From positions 124,001 through 188,000 of the forward strand of contig LLEY01000037.1 in assembly GCA_001414485.1 (NCBI GenBank): a DNA stretch of 64,000 bases, read 5' to 3'. Position 1 is the stretch's first letter; each line of letters starts with the position of its first letter. The translations under genes were made by a program, and so were the position numbers. Of this stretch, positions 47,111 to 58,321 are shown in pieces. The stretch comes from Calycina herbarum (taxonomy: Eukaryota; Ascomycota; Leotiomycetes; Helotiales; Pezizellaceae). The notes under the pieces were generated by a model. The model was given only the letters and a program-made list of their open reading frames with translations, did not search any database and was not told where the DNA came from.

Positions 47111-47545
47111 AGCATATGGAATTTGGCAGAAGGGCTCTGGGCTAGTGAACCAAGTACACCCTGCTGGTTTGGTCCCTGCACCTTTGCAAGTGAGAACTAT
47201 AAGAGAGGTTGGTGTTAGTATATTCATGGGTATAAAATTGGGTAAATAGCTAAATGGGGTCTACATACGGCTGCAGTTGTTCCCTGGAGATTCGTCCTGG
47301 AGTAGATAATCGATGCCAACACCGTAAAACTTAAGAGGGTACAAGTTTTCTGTTCGCTTGATTTCTGGGACTTCGGTTTGATTGCTGGTGGTGTGTAAGA
47401 ATACCGTGTCTTGCTCGATGAGTTCTCCTCCACAATCGGTCGTGTTGTAGAAGCTTATGCGTGCTCGGACTTCACCCGGGTCAACAGCGTTGGTTGCTGC
47501 GACAGCAATAGCCAGGATAGACAGAAGGGGTGTGAATGAAACCAT
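47063..47545 (-). CDS. Small secreted six-cysteine protein, 136 aa
   Basis: Two exons: 47545-47269 and 47196-47063, with a 72-bp intron (GTATGT/TATAG). A clear signal peptide (MVSFTPLLSILAIAVAATNA) is followed by a mature chain of about 115 residues with six Cys (in TTDCGG, NNCS, LTCKG, AGCTW, PFCQI and VYCS) and N-glycosylation sites. The last exon reads LTCKGAGTKPAGCTWFTSPE and ends GWWGVYCS. An even number of Cys, a signal peptide and small size are typical of fungal secreted effector-like proteins. I do not recognise a named family. Just past the stop the sequence is duplicated (see findings). Confidence 0.8.
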
Positions 47546-48610
47546 TTCAAAAGTGTATTAATTGACTGTTAATAGCGTTGTTTTACAAAGTGCTCTGAAA
47601 TGAAAAAGGAAAATTTATAGGGAGACCTTTGGATTTTTATACTTTTGGGACCTTTCTGAGAAACTATAGAAAATCACTGTTCAACAAAGCACACGTTAAC
47701 TTCGTAAACTCTCGTGTATTCAGAAATAGTAATATGCAGTTCGTAAAGCAGAAATCAGGATATCGAGTAAATGTCGGTATGTTCTGCATGACCGTTTTGT
47801 CATCGAGAATCATGACATGCCAAACACACCATGTGAGTTTTAGACCTAAGCCCCCAAGTGGCGCTTGTATGGCTGAGGGCTCGTAAAAATGAGGGATGGT
47901 CTGGTCTTGGCATTGCGAATCAATTTTTCTGGAAGGATAGTTCAATGACTATTGTGCAGCACATGTATTGAAATAAATGAGAGATGTGAGCATTACTCTG
48001 CGAACACCTACTTTTACCCTAGTTGTACGAAACGGTCTAGTACAATTGAAAGTATTGTTCCAGGAGATATCGGAGAATTAGAAACTTCCTAAATCATATA
48101 GAACAATATTCAATTGTACAAGCTCTACTTAAACCAATAAGAGATAGGGTGTTCGCAAAGTATTGCCCACTCTTACAATGCTCAAGATTTCTTGATTAAA
48201 CTAAGTACGTTCTCTTGTTGCTTATTTCCAACTCGGCAGACAGTAACGTTATAATATCATTCGTAGGTTTACAAAAAGAAAAGGAGAACGGGTTTCAAAA
48301 TAGCATGGTTTATGAAAATATACGAGTAATTATTTAAATTGGAAATATCATGTGATGAGCCCCAATGTGAACATTCGTACAATTCAGGGATGAAACTGGC
48401 AGCGCAAGAACAAAAGAAGAAATCACGATTTCAATGACAAACATCAAATTCGAAAGAAAGCACAAGATGTTGAATTCGCACTATCAAAAAGTCCCGAAAA
48501 CCCCCACAAAACTCTCGTATGCGCGAAGAGATACCAGAGAACAGCTAAACTAAATTGATGAAAAAAAAAGACCTATGTAAAGAGATCGAGTTCCATCTTA
48601 TAACAAGATT
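47546..48610. other. Spacer with a second MITE copy
   Basis: Upstream region of the secreted-protein gene, then a MITE at 47996-48160. No gene seen. Confidence 0.55.
47996..48160. mobile_element. MITE copy 2 (mariner-like, TA-flanked)
   Basis: 165 bp flanked by TA on both sides (47994-47995 and 48161-48162). Terminal inverted repeats CTCTGCGAACACC and GGTGTTCGCAAAG differ at one position. An internal palindrome pairs TACAATTGAAAGTATTGTTC with GAACAATATTCAATTGTA. The left 50 bases match the copy at 38592. A TA target suggests mobilisation by a Tc1/mariner transposase. No coding capacity. Confidence 0.85.
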
Positions 48611-48886
48611 CTAACGCCCCCACGGACTTTCGGTATATTTATTCGCAATGGACTCTCCAAGAAGCGCCAGGAACAGAGGGCTTGCTGACCAGCCATACAC
48701 CACTTTGTTCCTAACAAGCAGGTGTTCGGACGGTAGAGTGATGTAAATCTTGCTGCGTATCGAAATGCCCCGGATTTTCATCAACCTGCACGTCAGCATT
48801 TTTACGAAGTAAAAATAGCAACGTTCCTGTTTGGTGCACCGTTGATCCACTGGGACCACAAACTCTACCAATATTTCCCCGTCCAT
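48611..48886 (-). CDS. Possible small hypothetical protein, 91 aa
   Basis: A complete frame starting MDGEILVEFVVPVDQRCTKQ and ending YTESPWGR. The frame also stays open upstream of the Met for about 17 codons, so it may be a terminal exon or a gene remnant. No domain recognised. It has the look of coding sequence (hydrophilic, even composition), but start and exon structure are uncertain. Confidence 0.3.
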   Translation of the reverse strand: MDGEILVEFVVPVDQRCTKQERCYFYFVKMLTCRLMKIRGISIRSKIYITLPSEHLLVRNKVVYGWSASPLFLALLGESIANKYTESPWGR

Positions 48887-49801
48887 GATTTCTACTTCGT
48901 ATCGAGCTCCAATACTTGTACTTGAAATAAAAAAGCTTGTGTGAAGGTTCTAGAATTGCTCTCTACCATCCTGCTGACTTTAAAAATGGCAGCACACCGA
49001 CAGATGCACGTCCAGCACGGTGAGGAATCTGGGGACCCAGGGCCATTCCCATAAGCTTTGCCTGTCAGATCAAGGGCATGACTCTGCCACCGACATCATT
49101 TTACTCCCTGGTGGAAATAATATAGGAAAAGCAGAAGGGGCGCAATGTACAATCGTGATGAAAATTTGAACGCTTTGCGATGGAATACAGTAGCAAGGGG
49201 TTATTTTGATGTCACAGTTGAATCTCACCATAATATATAAGTTCTGCTGACGAAAGTAACACTCGTGGAGATCGCTCGTCAACTTCGTGAAGGTTGAGAA
49301 AGTGGTGATGAAAAAGGTGAGGGGAAAGGCAATTTGAGGGCGGCGCACCTCCACATCTCGACGCCACACCAATAATCATGTTTACAGCGAAGCAACGACG
49401 AATGTCTCAAAATAGTGGAGTTTTCCCTATTTATTGTACGAGTAGATTGTTTAAGTAATGCTTACAATGAGGATATCTAGTATTCCTAAGATCAATCTTC
49501 CAACCTCATTGATTGAGTACCACTGTATTTGGCTCATTTGGACTTTTGATAGGAGGTCTGGTTATTGCTCTCAGTCACGCCAGTAGATGGTTCAGGCTCA
49601 ATATTCAAAAAAAGATCGAGGAAATCGATTTCTCAACTGTCCCAAAGAGCAATGAGCAACATCTTACACCACAACGTTAAGTACTTTTGACCTGTACTGA
49701 CGGGATCCAAGGGGTACCTTTGTTTTCTTCATGAAAGATTAACATTCCGTAGAAATAGGCTTCCAAGAGAAGACTTTCGCCCTTCCAAATTACCAAACTC
49801 T
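48887..49801. other. Spacer downstream of the HET gene
   Basis: A 100-codon minus frame (49070-49372) has no motif or splice support and is not called. Nothing else recognised. Confidence 0.45.
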
Positions 49802-52149
49802 TCATCCAAGCTTAATGAATTTATCCTTAGATTCCATCTCAAGCCAGTCATCTAGCAGCCATGAGTGACACACTTGCACGCGTTCCGCTATCTCATCCAC
49901 CCATTCAATACACATCAAGTCTACAACTACCCGATCTTGCATATGGTTTAGCCAATGCTCTCTACTTCGCAGGTAGGTATCATAATCATCGAAAAGACGG
50001 CCATCCCGCTTTGCTTGATACCGAACGGTGCCACTAATGTCATCGGGAATGCCCGCATACATAGGGGGTCCAGGGGGCTTCAAGCGACTTGCCGCGATGA
50101 CGATGAATTCAAGTTGATCGGGCTGCTTTGAACGCCAGTATGGAGCGCATTGTAGGCCGTAATTTCCCCAAGGTTCTCCGTTTTGATTCATTATGTCGAA
50201 TGCTGGGAGGCCGTTGTGGGGCGATTCTTTCGTACTCTCGGTGCGAGATACAACAATGAGAGCAGAACTCGTCCAGAATTGAAGAACCCCAGTGTCAGCA
50301 AATAGAAGGACTTCAGGATGCTCAGGGTGTGGATTTCGCCGAACTGGTGAAATGATCTTGCCTGTCTTCTCATACAACTCCTCGTCTAACTGAGTGGTTT
50401 CGATGATGCCAGAGGATTCCCAGCCAGTTATGCGATCTTTGTTTGTGTCATGGAGAAGCTCCCACAGAATAGAACCTTTCCATCCTGCCCAACTCCAGCT
50501 AGGGAACATCGTTCGCCGAGTTAGTGGTCCAAGCATATGACCCTCTTTAGATATCCAACCAAGTGCTCCGGCGAAGTGCTTTTCAGGCATGCCAAAGAGA
50601 CACGGCGAACCCTCTTCTTTGTCCTTGGATATCCATTGAATGATGGCGTCGACAGCATTCAGTGCATCAGAGTTCTCAGTCAGTCTCCTTTCAGTGAATT
50701 GCTCAAGGACTGAGAAAAAGTTCTTGATTGAGCTACTCGGTTGAACGTCAAGAAGCATGAGGTTCATCAAATCTTCGGCTTCTTGCGTGGGAGTATTCGA
50801 CGTGCACGAGGTGGCTCTGACATTGGGTCCTTCCCATACAGTATCTTCACAAAACATAGAATGTCTACAGAGAAAGATAGCTTGAGTTTGGGTGAAGAAA
50901 ATTAGACTTCTTGAGAAAGCAGCCTCTTGAAGGGTCCAACCGCGAGTAAACCTACAACTCACAATTAGCGATCTCAAAAGAAGCCGGTACGTGCATCTGA
51001 GAGACACCAGCTACAGACAGCTTACCATTTCGATTGCTCGATTTCAGTGACAAGAGAAGGATAACAAGTCATGAGCTCTAAGCCGTTCACCATCCCGCCG
51101 TATTGATGCCATAGGCGAGTGTTGGGACTGACGCCGGGAAGCGAATCTCGAGAGCTGGAAGCACTGATAGCGACGAGAGTTACGCTTGCCTGTGAGTAGA
51201 TCTCGAACATTCGAGGAATTTCGACTGCCTGGTCTGCCTGGTCGTCCTGAACGATGCAAAAGCTATCCACCCAAATGTATGGTATTTTAGTTTTGCGACA
51301 AAATGCAAGGGCATCTCTGATTGTTTGAGGAATTCGTTCGTTATTCGGCACTATGTTACCAGCTGTCTTAAGATACTCCTCGGTCTTCGTCTCGAGCCAC
51401 AGCTCGGGCTTGCAGCCCCAGACATAGCTTAAAGCTGCGTATCTTAATTCATCTGGCCTCGTCATTATCAGTCGTCCTTCCATAACATCAATGAGCCGCA
51501 TTGGACCTTTCACTGTTCCCGCTGACCTTTCCATAGAACTATGACATTTCTCATGTTCGTTATTGCATAGATGGAGCCAATGGCTACAGAGGTCAAAGTC
51601 GATATGCTCTCGAAGGACAGATCGCCCACCAACCCCACACCCTGTAGACAACATTCCGGCAAGACTTGCTTGTTGTTCGGAGACAAAACCAGGTAGCCAT
51701 CTAGCCCAGTCCTCCACTAATGGAGGGGTACATGTCGCAGCAAGCTGTAGTCCTCTAATAAGAAGGCTCTTATGATCTGGACGTAGCCCCCGATGTATGC
51801 CTTTGTGAAAGCCGATATAGGCAGGGTATTGGTTGTCGAGACCGTCATCTTCCAAATAAGCGGATCGCACTCCGGCGATTGATATTTGAGTAGGTTCCCC
51901 GAGATCGTCCTTTGTCTCGCTGAATGCGCTGTAATGTTGAAGTTGTTGATATGTAAGCCGACAGAACGAGCAGGTCTGTTGATGGTTTTGAATGTGTTGC
52001 CATGTTCGCGGAACTTGTTTTTCAGGGTCAAGGTCTTCTCGATAGAGATTAAAGGCACCACCAAAAATGTCTTTGCCAATAAACATGCCTAAAAAATCCG
52101 CGTTTCGACATATGTCGCAAAGATCTTCCCTCGGCCTAACAAGAGCCAT
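49802..52149 (-). CDS. HET-domain (heterokaryon incompatibility) protein, 757 aa
   Basis: Two exons: 52149-51026 and 50951-49802, with a 74-bp intron. The splice restores W-FTRGWTLQE. The HET domain at about 235-400 shows its three blocks: LRYAALSYVWG; then IPQTIRDALAFCRKTKIPYI followed by WVDSFCIVQDD; then RGWTLQEAAFSRSLIFFT immediately after the splice. The N-terminus has a Cys-rich start (LCDIC) and a CNNEHEKCH motif common before HET domains. The C-terminal half (about 450-757) is alpha/beta without a recognised domain. HET proteins trigger cell death after fusion of unlike mycelia and are highly variable in copy number. No partner gene (NLR, STAND) is adjacent. The start is the first ATG; the next upstream in-frame codon candidate is GTG. 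Confidence 0.92.
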
Positions 52150-52640
52150 GATCACTCTCTGAATCGCTTAGAGCTATGATAACTGTTCTGATGAGTAAGA
52201 GAAATGGATGGAATAGCAAGAGTGCAGAGGAACAAAGCTGAAAAAGACGCGGCACGGGATTTTCCGTGGGCTATATATATCCACTCAGCTGCTAGGCTTT
52301 GGGTTTAGTCACGGCCTGAGGCACACCTATGTATAGAGTAGGCAAGGCAAAAGGAACCCTGAGACCAACAATGTTCTGGTGGATGAAAGGAGCTTGAACT
52401 CTTGGTTGGAGATTTTGAAGTTATAGAAGCCATAAATATCAATAGTGTAACACTCAAATCTTCAACACGGAACTTGAGTAAGAAAATCAACTATAAACAA
52501 GACGATGCAAGCGTAAGTGGGGAAACAAAACATGATAACTAGAACTCGAAAATACGACCAATCATCCAACTTGTCTTTCCCAAATCTCAACCTACTGAAC
52601 AGGCATACCACCTGGGAGTTCCTTAAGCCCTATTTCACAG
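52150..52640. other. HET gene promoter and 3' flank of DUF1996 gene
   Basis: No gene seen. A TATATATAT run (about 52272-52280) lies 120 bp upstream of the HET start and could serve as a TATA element. Confidence 0.5.
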
Positions 52641-54000
52641 TCAGTTATCATCCACATCACTCGAAAGAGCAAATAAACAAAACATACAAGTCGTGCTGCC
52701 AACATCCTCCTTAGCTTGTTGTGGGTTATTGCAAGTATTGGTATTATCCCAACTCTGCAACTTCAAATCCGGACAAGTCTCGCTGAAACACGTGCTTCCA
52801 AGTCCATCCATAGCGCGTTGAAGGGCACCATCTTCCCAGCCGAAGAGGTAGTCTCCGTGTGCTCCGTAGCCGGTCCTTTCATTCGTCAGTATCAATGTAT
52901 TACCAAAACCAAGATGCGGAGGAAAAAGGAACTCACGAATCACCAAAACTATACACAAGGGGTTGTTTCCCATTCTTATAATACTTTGCATCGGCAAACC
53001 CAGAGGTATCATACATAATCTCATACATGACTTGTGGAATCCGAACGGGATGGGTGGAAGGACATTGGTCGCCAGCAAGTACAGCACCTGATTGGTATGC
53101 GACATGACTTTTGTGATCTGGACTGTCCGTGTTCTTTCCGTCCCTATTCCAAGATCTTGGAGTCAGTATATTTCCATATGAGATATATTTCAAACATGTC
53201 TCGGGAATAGAAAAATTGAAAGACTAACCAGCAAGATGGAAAGATAACAGTCGCTCTGATACCCCCGGGACAAGGTTTATTGGGGAACTCAAAAGTATCG
53301 CCAGAACTACAAGGAGCACCACTACCCCCGCCAACACGATCAGCCTTCGCAAGACAGCGATGGCAGACGGCTTTCACGCCAGTCGGCTTTGTACGAAGCA
53401 TCGGGTCACCGGTAAGCATTCGGAATCCCTTTGAAACTCGTCAGTTTATACCCATCAAGTATTTCTTTCTGTTGAACTTACAGGAGGCATAACTGTAACC
53501 TTCTTATTAGTACCACTGAAAGGCCTCATATAATACGCCGTAATACCATCTTTTTGTTCCATCAAAGTCCCATTCAAACGCCCATTCGCCATCTGAGGAA
53601 CCCTCTTGAAGGTGCCGTTTTCAGGGGATTGGAAGTAGATGGATGCTGTCCAGTAGTTGCTGAAATCCTGTGACAACTTGCAGGATGTGCATTTTGAGAC
53701 GGTAGGAGGATTTAAGTTCGCGGGATCCATCTAGAAAATTCCAATTAGTGGTTTTCGAGAACATAGGTGAGGAAAGTTCCATACTGTAGCGTTGAAAGAG
53801 CTTCCGCCGACAATTTGATGCATATGCGGCGATGGAATGATTCCAGGACTGACGAGAGGATCGGTACGTTCGACAACGAGTTGAGAGCATGCGAATCGAA
53901 GGAAATCCGATCCCCTAGCATTTCCAGTTTGTCTGGGGTCGAGCGTAGCCACATATTGTGAAAGCAGCAGCGCGACGAGCGCAAGTCTCGGTAAAACCAT
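52641..54000 (-). CDS. Secreted DUF1996 protein, 368 aa
   Basis: Five exons: 54000-53785, 53730-53482, 53428-53229, 53143-52937 and 52875-52641, with introns of 54, 53, 85 and 61 bp. A signal peptide (MVLPRLALVALLLSQYVATL) is followed by the DUF1996 signature: HMHQIVGGSSFNATMDP, CTSCKLSQDFSNYWTASIYF, then PFSGTNKK, GFRMLTGDPM, the Cys-rich middle with FPNKPCPGGIRATVIFPSCW, DGKNTDSPDHKSHVAY, and TGYGAHGDYLFGWEDGALQ. Every join is confirmed by the family order. In some relatives a WSC domain follows; here the chain ends soon after with a short Cys-containing tail. Biochemical function of DUF1996 is unknown; a secreted or wall-associated role is likely. Confidence 0.9.
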
Positions 54001-54744
54001 GATCAACGAATACTGCAACGTGCGAAAATAAGCTTCAAGTAAGGTAGAGAGAAAGTTCAACTACTCAACATCCATCAAAGCAGATCCTCGTAGTTTATAC
54101 TGAGGAGAACCCCCATACCCCGCTATTTTGGCTATTGTCCCTGTCTCGACTATCGGTAGTTGACCCAAATTTTGATTAACGATAGATGGCGCCACGACAA
54201 ATTAAGTAAAATAGATTAATTCGTTCAAATCCATCGATGAACGCCACAACGGCAATAGAAAAGACCAATCGAGTGAGTGGAAATATTTCTCAACATGGCC
54301 AAGCAGGGATGTGGGGTAAAGTAAAGTATTTTGTTAGAGTGTGACTACACCATCTTATTTTGCAAACTTGACAAATGAAGAAGGAGGGAGATCCGAGAAC
54401 CTTAAATAGAGTCGATCTGTATTACCAATGGTATTTACCAGATCTGCATTGGTTCCGGGCTCGAGGAAGTATTTCCCCCAACCAGGAATCGGTACATCAG
54501 ACCAAGTTGAAAAAGAGCAACGTCAAACAATAAAATCAAGATACCGATTTTCTAACTTATAAAAACCAAGTGAACCAAACACGCGAATAAGGGCAAATAC
54601 TAAAGTGATGCTAGGTATTTCTAGTTCTAAAACTCAGCGACAAGAAGAGAAGTGGAACCCCGACAATCCTCTCGAAATCTCTAGGTGAAATTATGGAAAA
54701 GTGAAGGTGCGGTTGTAAATCGAAACTGAATCGGCATTTCATTA
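54001..54744. other. Promoter of DUF1996 gene and 3' flank of deacylase gene
   Basis: No gene seen in 744 bases. Confidence 0.5.
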
Positions 54745-55592
54745 TCATCTCTTCTCAGGTTTCTCTCCACTGGGTCCAGCTGACATCTCTAGTGTGACCT
54801 AGTTTTCATTAGCTGCCCAATAATCCACTACTAAGAACTTGACAGCAAGACTAACCGGGCCGTCGTTTACCAATGCTACTTCCTAGTGAAAATTAGCCTC
54901 CGTCCCCATTGTCAATATAAACAAGCATACCATCATCGCTTGAAACACTCCATCTTTTACTTTCTCGTTGACATAACCTTTTTGGACTCTTTCAACGAAT
55001 AGTTGGTACAGTTCCTTGGCCTTGTCGCCACCCAATGCTCCGTGGAAATCGGGTTTCGATCCTTTCTTGGTTGATGCTAGGAGGGTAAATTGGGAGACTG
55101 GAAGGAGAAAATTAGAAGGGATGCTTGATATTGATTGGGCAACATACCACATAGGATTTCTCCGCCTATATCTTGCACATTGTGCTTCCACTGAAATTGA
55201 TTAGAATAGGTTCGTCGTGGGGTCGAGAGAGCCTTACTCGGCCTCCTGCCTCGTCATCCCACTTTTTGATGGAAGAGTTAGCATTGATGCCAACAGAGTG
55301 AGCGATGCAAGCATGCAAATGTGAGATTATTGATGGGAAACAATCCGAGGAATAAAAACAAAGCTTCCAGTCCTTACCAGACGCATCTTCAGAACCTTCG
55401 CAGCAAGAGTTTCGACATCTTTCTCAGTGTCCCCTGGGGCAACGGCCGCAAAGACCAACACGCCCTTTCCTATTGCGGATATAATTTGCTTGTCAACTGT
55501 GACAGAGGCAGAAAGAACGCGTTGCAGAATTACTGACACTATATCAGCAATGTTGGTTGGTAGTAGGCGTAGGAAGAATCCCCACCTTTCAT
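54745..55592 (-). CDS. DTD1: D-aminoacyl-tRNA deacylase (DTD1 family), 158 aa
   Basis: Seven exons in 848 bp: 55592-55586, 55532-55378, 55261-55238, 55190-55148, 55097-54931, 54882-54856 and 54798-54745. The first exon is only 7 bases (ATGAAAG); splicing gives MKVILQRVLSASVTVD, the normal family start. Later joins give KMRL-WDDEAGGR-WKHNVQDIGGEILC-VSQFTLLASTKKGSKPDF, with the SQFTL motif, and the substrate-site segment EVALVNDGP-VT (family NxGPxT/V). The enzyme hydrolyses D-aminoacyl-tRNAs and so keeps D-residues out of proteins. Length fits the family (about 145-165). It is divergent from the Not3/5 gene. Donor GTGGGG of intron 1 is unusual, so the 7-base exon deserves transcript support, but no other arrangement gives the conserved start. 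Confidence 0.88.
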
Positions 55593-56164
55593 CCTATGAT
55601 GTTGCTGAAATCTGTAGCTCTTTAAAGAGATCTCTTTAGAGATGTGGAAGCTCTAGTTTCTTGATGAATGAGACAGTGAACGGAAAGAGAGGGAATGGAG
55701 AGGTCACACTTGAGTTGAAAAAGGGTGGTCGGTCACTTGCTTGGAAAAGAAAGCGTGAATATCACAGACTTGGAAGACAGACCTGTGAAAAGTAAACAAC
55801 GAAGCGAAAGTGAGGCCTTGGAGTATCTATAGCCGATGTGGTGGTGGAGGGATTGCCGTACCTAGTTTAGTTCGGTAGAGATCCAGAATGGGGCTCTGTA
55901 GACTGTGGCTGCACCGCTCTTCCCCACAGCAAGTGCCAAGGAAGTCAGCATCGACCAGCTGCTTGTCAAACAACAGCCTCATGGACCGGAGCCCCTTCAA
56001 CACCACCTGCAATCCCATACACCACGCCAAATCCCATATTCTCATACACCGCACGGCGCGTGGGACCCGGTCCTCGGAATCTCCCACAAACATACGATCT
56101 GTACTCACGACAACCCACCAACATCCCATTCATACATCCACATTGCGACCATCGACCCATCACG
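55593..56164. promoter_or_regulatory. Shared divergent promoter region (DTD1 / NOT3-5)
   Basis: 572 bp between two conserved genes transcribed away from each other. Short frames inside it are not supported. No specific factor site is claimed. Confidence 0.5.
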
Positions 56165-58321
56165 ATGGCGGCACGAAAGCTTCAGCAGGAAGTCGACAAA
56201 TGCTTCAAGAAGGTCTCCGAAGGCGTCGCCGAATTCGAGTCCATCTACGAGAAGATCGAGCAATCTACCAATGCAGCGCAGAAGGAGAAGCTGGAGGACA
56301 ACCTCAAACGAGAGATCAAGAAGCTCCAGAGGCTACGAGATCAGATCAAAACATGGGCTGCCAGCAACGACATCAAAGACAAGGGGCCTCTGTTAGAGAA
56401 CCGGAAATTAATTGAGACGGTAGGCATCGTGTCAATCGATGGGGTGCACTGCTAACGGGCAACAGCAAATGGAGAAGTTCAAGGCTGTAGAGAAGGCCAT
56501 GAAGACGAAAGCATACTCGAAAGAGGGGTTATCGGCGGCGGCGAAGCTGGACCCTAAAGAGCGTGCAAAAATGGAAGCCTGCGATTTCTTGAGCAATCAA
56601 GTGGACGAGTTGGAGCGACAGATAGAGACCCTGGAAGCCGAGGGCGAATCGATACAGGCCACCATGAAGAAGGGCAAGAACCAAACAGCCAAGGCAGATC
56701 GAATGGCCGAGATTGAGCGAGTGACGGAGCGGCATAAATGGCATCAGGGGAAACTGGAACTTATCAAACGATCGCTGGAAAACGGCGGCGTGGAAACTGA
56801 GCAAGTAACGGATCTCGAGGAGTCCATCCGATATTATGTTACCGATGGCATGAATGAAGATTTCATGGAGGACGATGAGATCTACGATGATCTCAACCTC
56901 CAGGAAGAGGAAGATAACTACGGGATGAATATCGACAACGATCGAGTGTCGTCCCAGGACACCCAATCGATACAGGAAGAAGCACCGGAAACGGAATCGC
57001 GGTCGAGTAGTATACCCGGGGGGAAGTCGAAAGCTGCTGCTGTGACAGAAGGCCCAGCTGCCGCACGGCGGCCGTCAACCCAGATGAAGAGTCCTCTACC
57101 CACGTTGGCAACACTACATAACGCAACGAATGGCGCGGCGCAGATGAAGCCAGCGGCAGTACCTACAAGAGCACCGGGAGAGACTTTGAAATATTCTTCG
57201 GCGGCGGCGCTGGCGGCAGAGAAAGATAAGAATAATTTGGGAATAGCTCCTCTACCTCCTCCACCCGATAGCCTTCCTGCACCAACCACATCTGCGAGTC
57301 ATCCACCATTACCGTCAGTTGCTGCGCGAAGAACGAGCACTACTACCTCTCCGACAGCGACTCAAGCACAACCAGCCACTTCGAGTTCGGGACTTTCGAC
57401 GAGAAGTGCCATCCCAGCTGCAGCCAGTATATCCGAGGCGACTTCAAGTGCTCAAACCAAATCACCAGCCCTAAGTCAATCAAGTGCAGTTCCTAGTGGG
57501 AGCAGTATATCACATACACACAGTTCCGAAAAGGCCGAGTCGTCGAGACCAGCTCCTTCTCGATCTTCAGGTAAGGCTCCAGCTGCGGTGGAAACAGCAG
57601 AAAGTTCGAAAGGTAGGTTTCTCCATGTGAAATTAGACGAGCTATTAATTAATGTTTTCAAGCTGTCACCTCAAAGCCTAATGATGTCACCAATGGCACA
57701 AAAGCCCCAGCCCCTGAGGACCCAGATGAGTCAATTTATCATTTACCTGCAGGACTCCAAGATCTGTTGCAAGCATTTGAAGCAACCCACCAGAATCCCA
57801 AAGCCGCTCCTTCACAGGCTTCTCAGAGAATGCTTGCAGCTTCCTTCACTACATCACCAGACATGCTAGATGTTGGCACGCCTAGGAATTATAGACCGGA
57901 AATTAGGTGTCATACGCCTGCATACTATCCACAGGAGCTGGATCCCGTTTTCGATGACCACCGTCTTTACTCGCGTATAGACCCAGATACCTTATTTTAT
58001 GTATTCTACTATAAGCAGGGGACATACCAACAATATCTAGCAGCCAAGGCTCTGAAAGACCAAAGCTGGCGATTCCATAAGCAGTATCAGACATGGTTTC
58101 AGAGACACGAAGAGCCAAAGACAATTACGGAAGAGTTCGAACAAGGAACCTACCGATTCTTTGACTATGAGAGCACATGGTTTGTCACCTATTTCTTTTT
58201 TTTTTTCGACCCCAAAGAAAACCGATTTTCTGCCGTGAACTTTGCTGACAAAAATGACAGGATGAATCGAAGAAAGGCCGACTTCAAGTTCGCTTACAAG
58301 TTTCTGGAGGACGATGTATGA
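56165..58321 (+). CDS. NOT3: CCR4-NOT complex subunit Not3/Not5, 659 aa
   Basis: Four exons: 56165-56419, 56466-57612, 57663-58179 and 58261-58321, with introns of 46, 50 and 81 bp. Residues 1-240 are the Not3 N-terminal coiled-coil domain ([52 protein letters not shown]). A long Ser/Ala/Pro-rich linker (about 260-480) follows. The C-terminal NOT2/3/5 box (about 520-659) shows [37 protein letters not shown] and [20 protein letters not shown]. The complex shortens poly(A) tails and regulates translation and transcription. The last intron (GTTTGT donor) is a multiple of three without stops, so it can be wrongly read as 27 extra residues; removing it restores the family's W-x-x-R-K-x-D-F motif. 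Yeast has two paralogues (NOT3, NOT5); filamentous fungi usually have one. Confidence 0.93.

Noticed and set aside
49070..49372. 100-codon minus-strand frame
   Set aside because: No motif and no convincing exon partner near 48611-48886.
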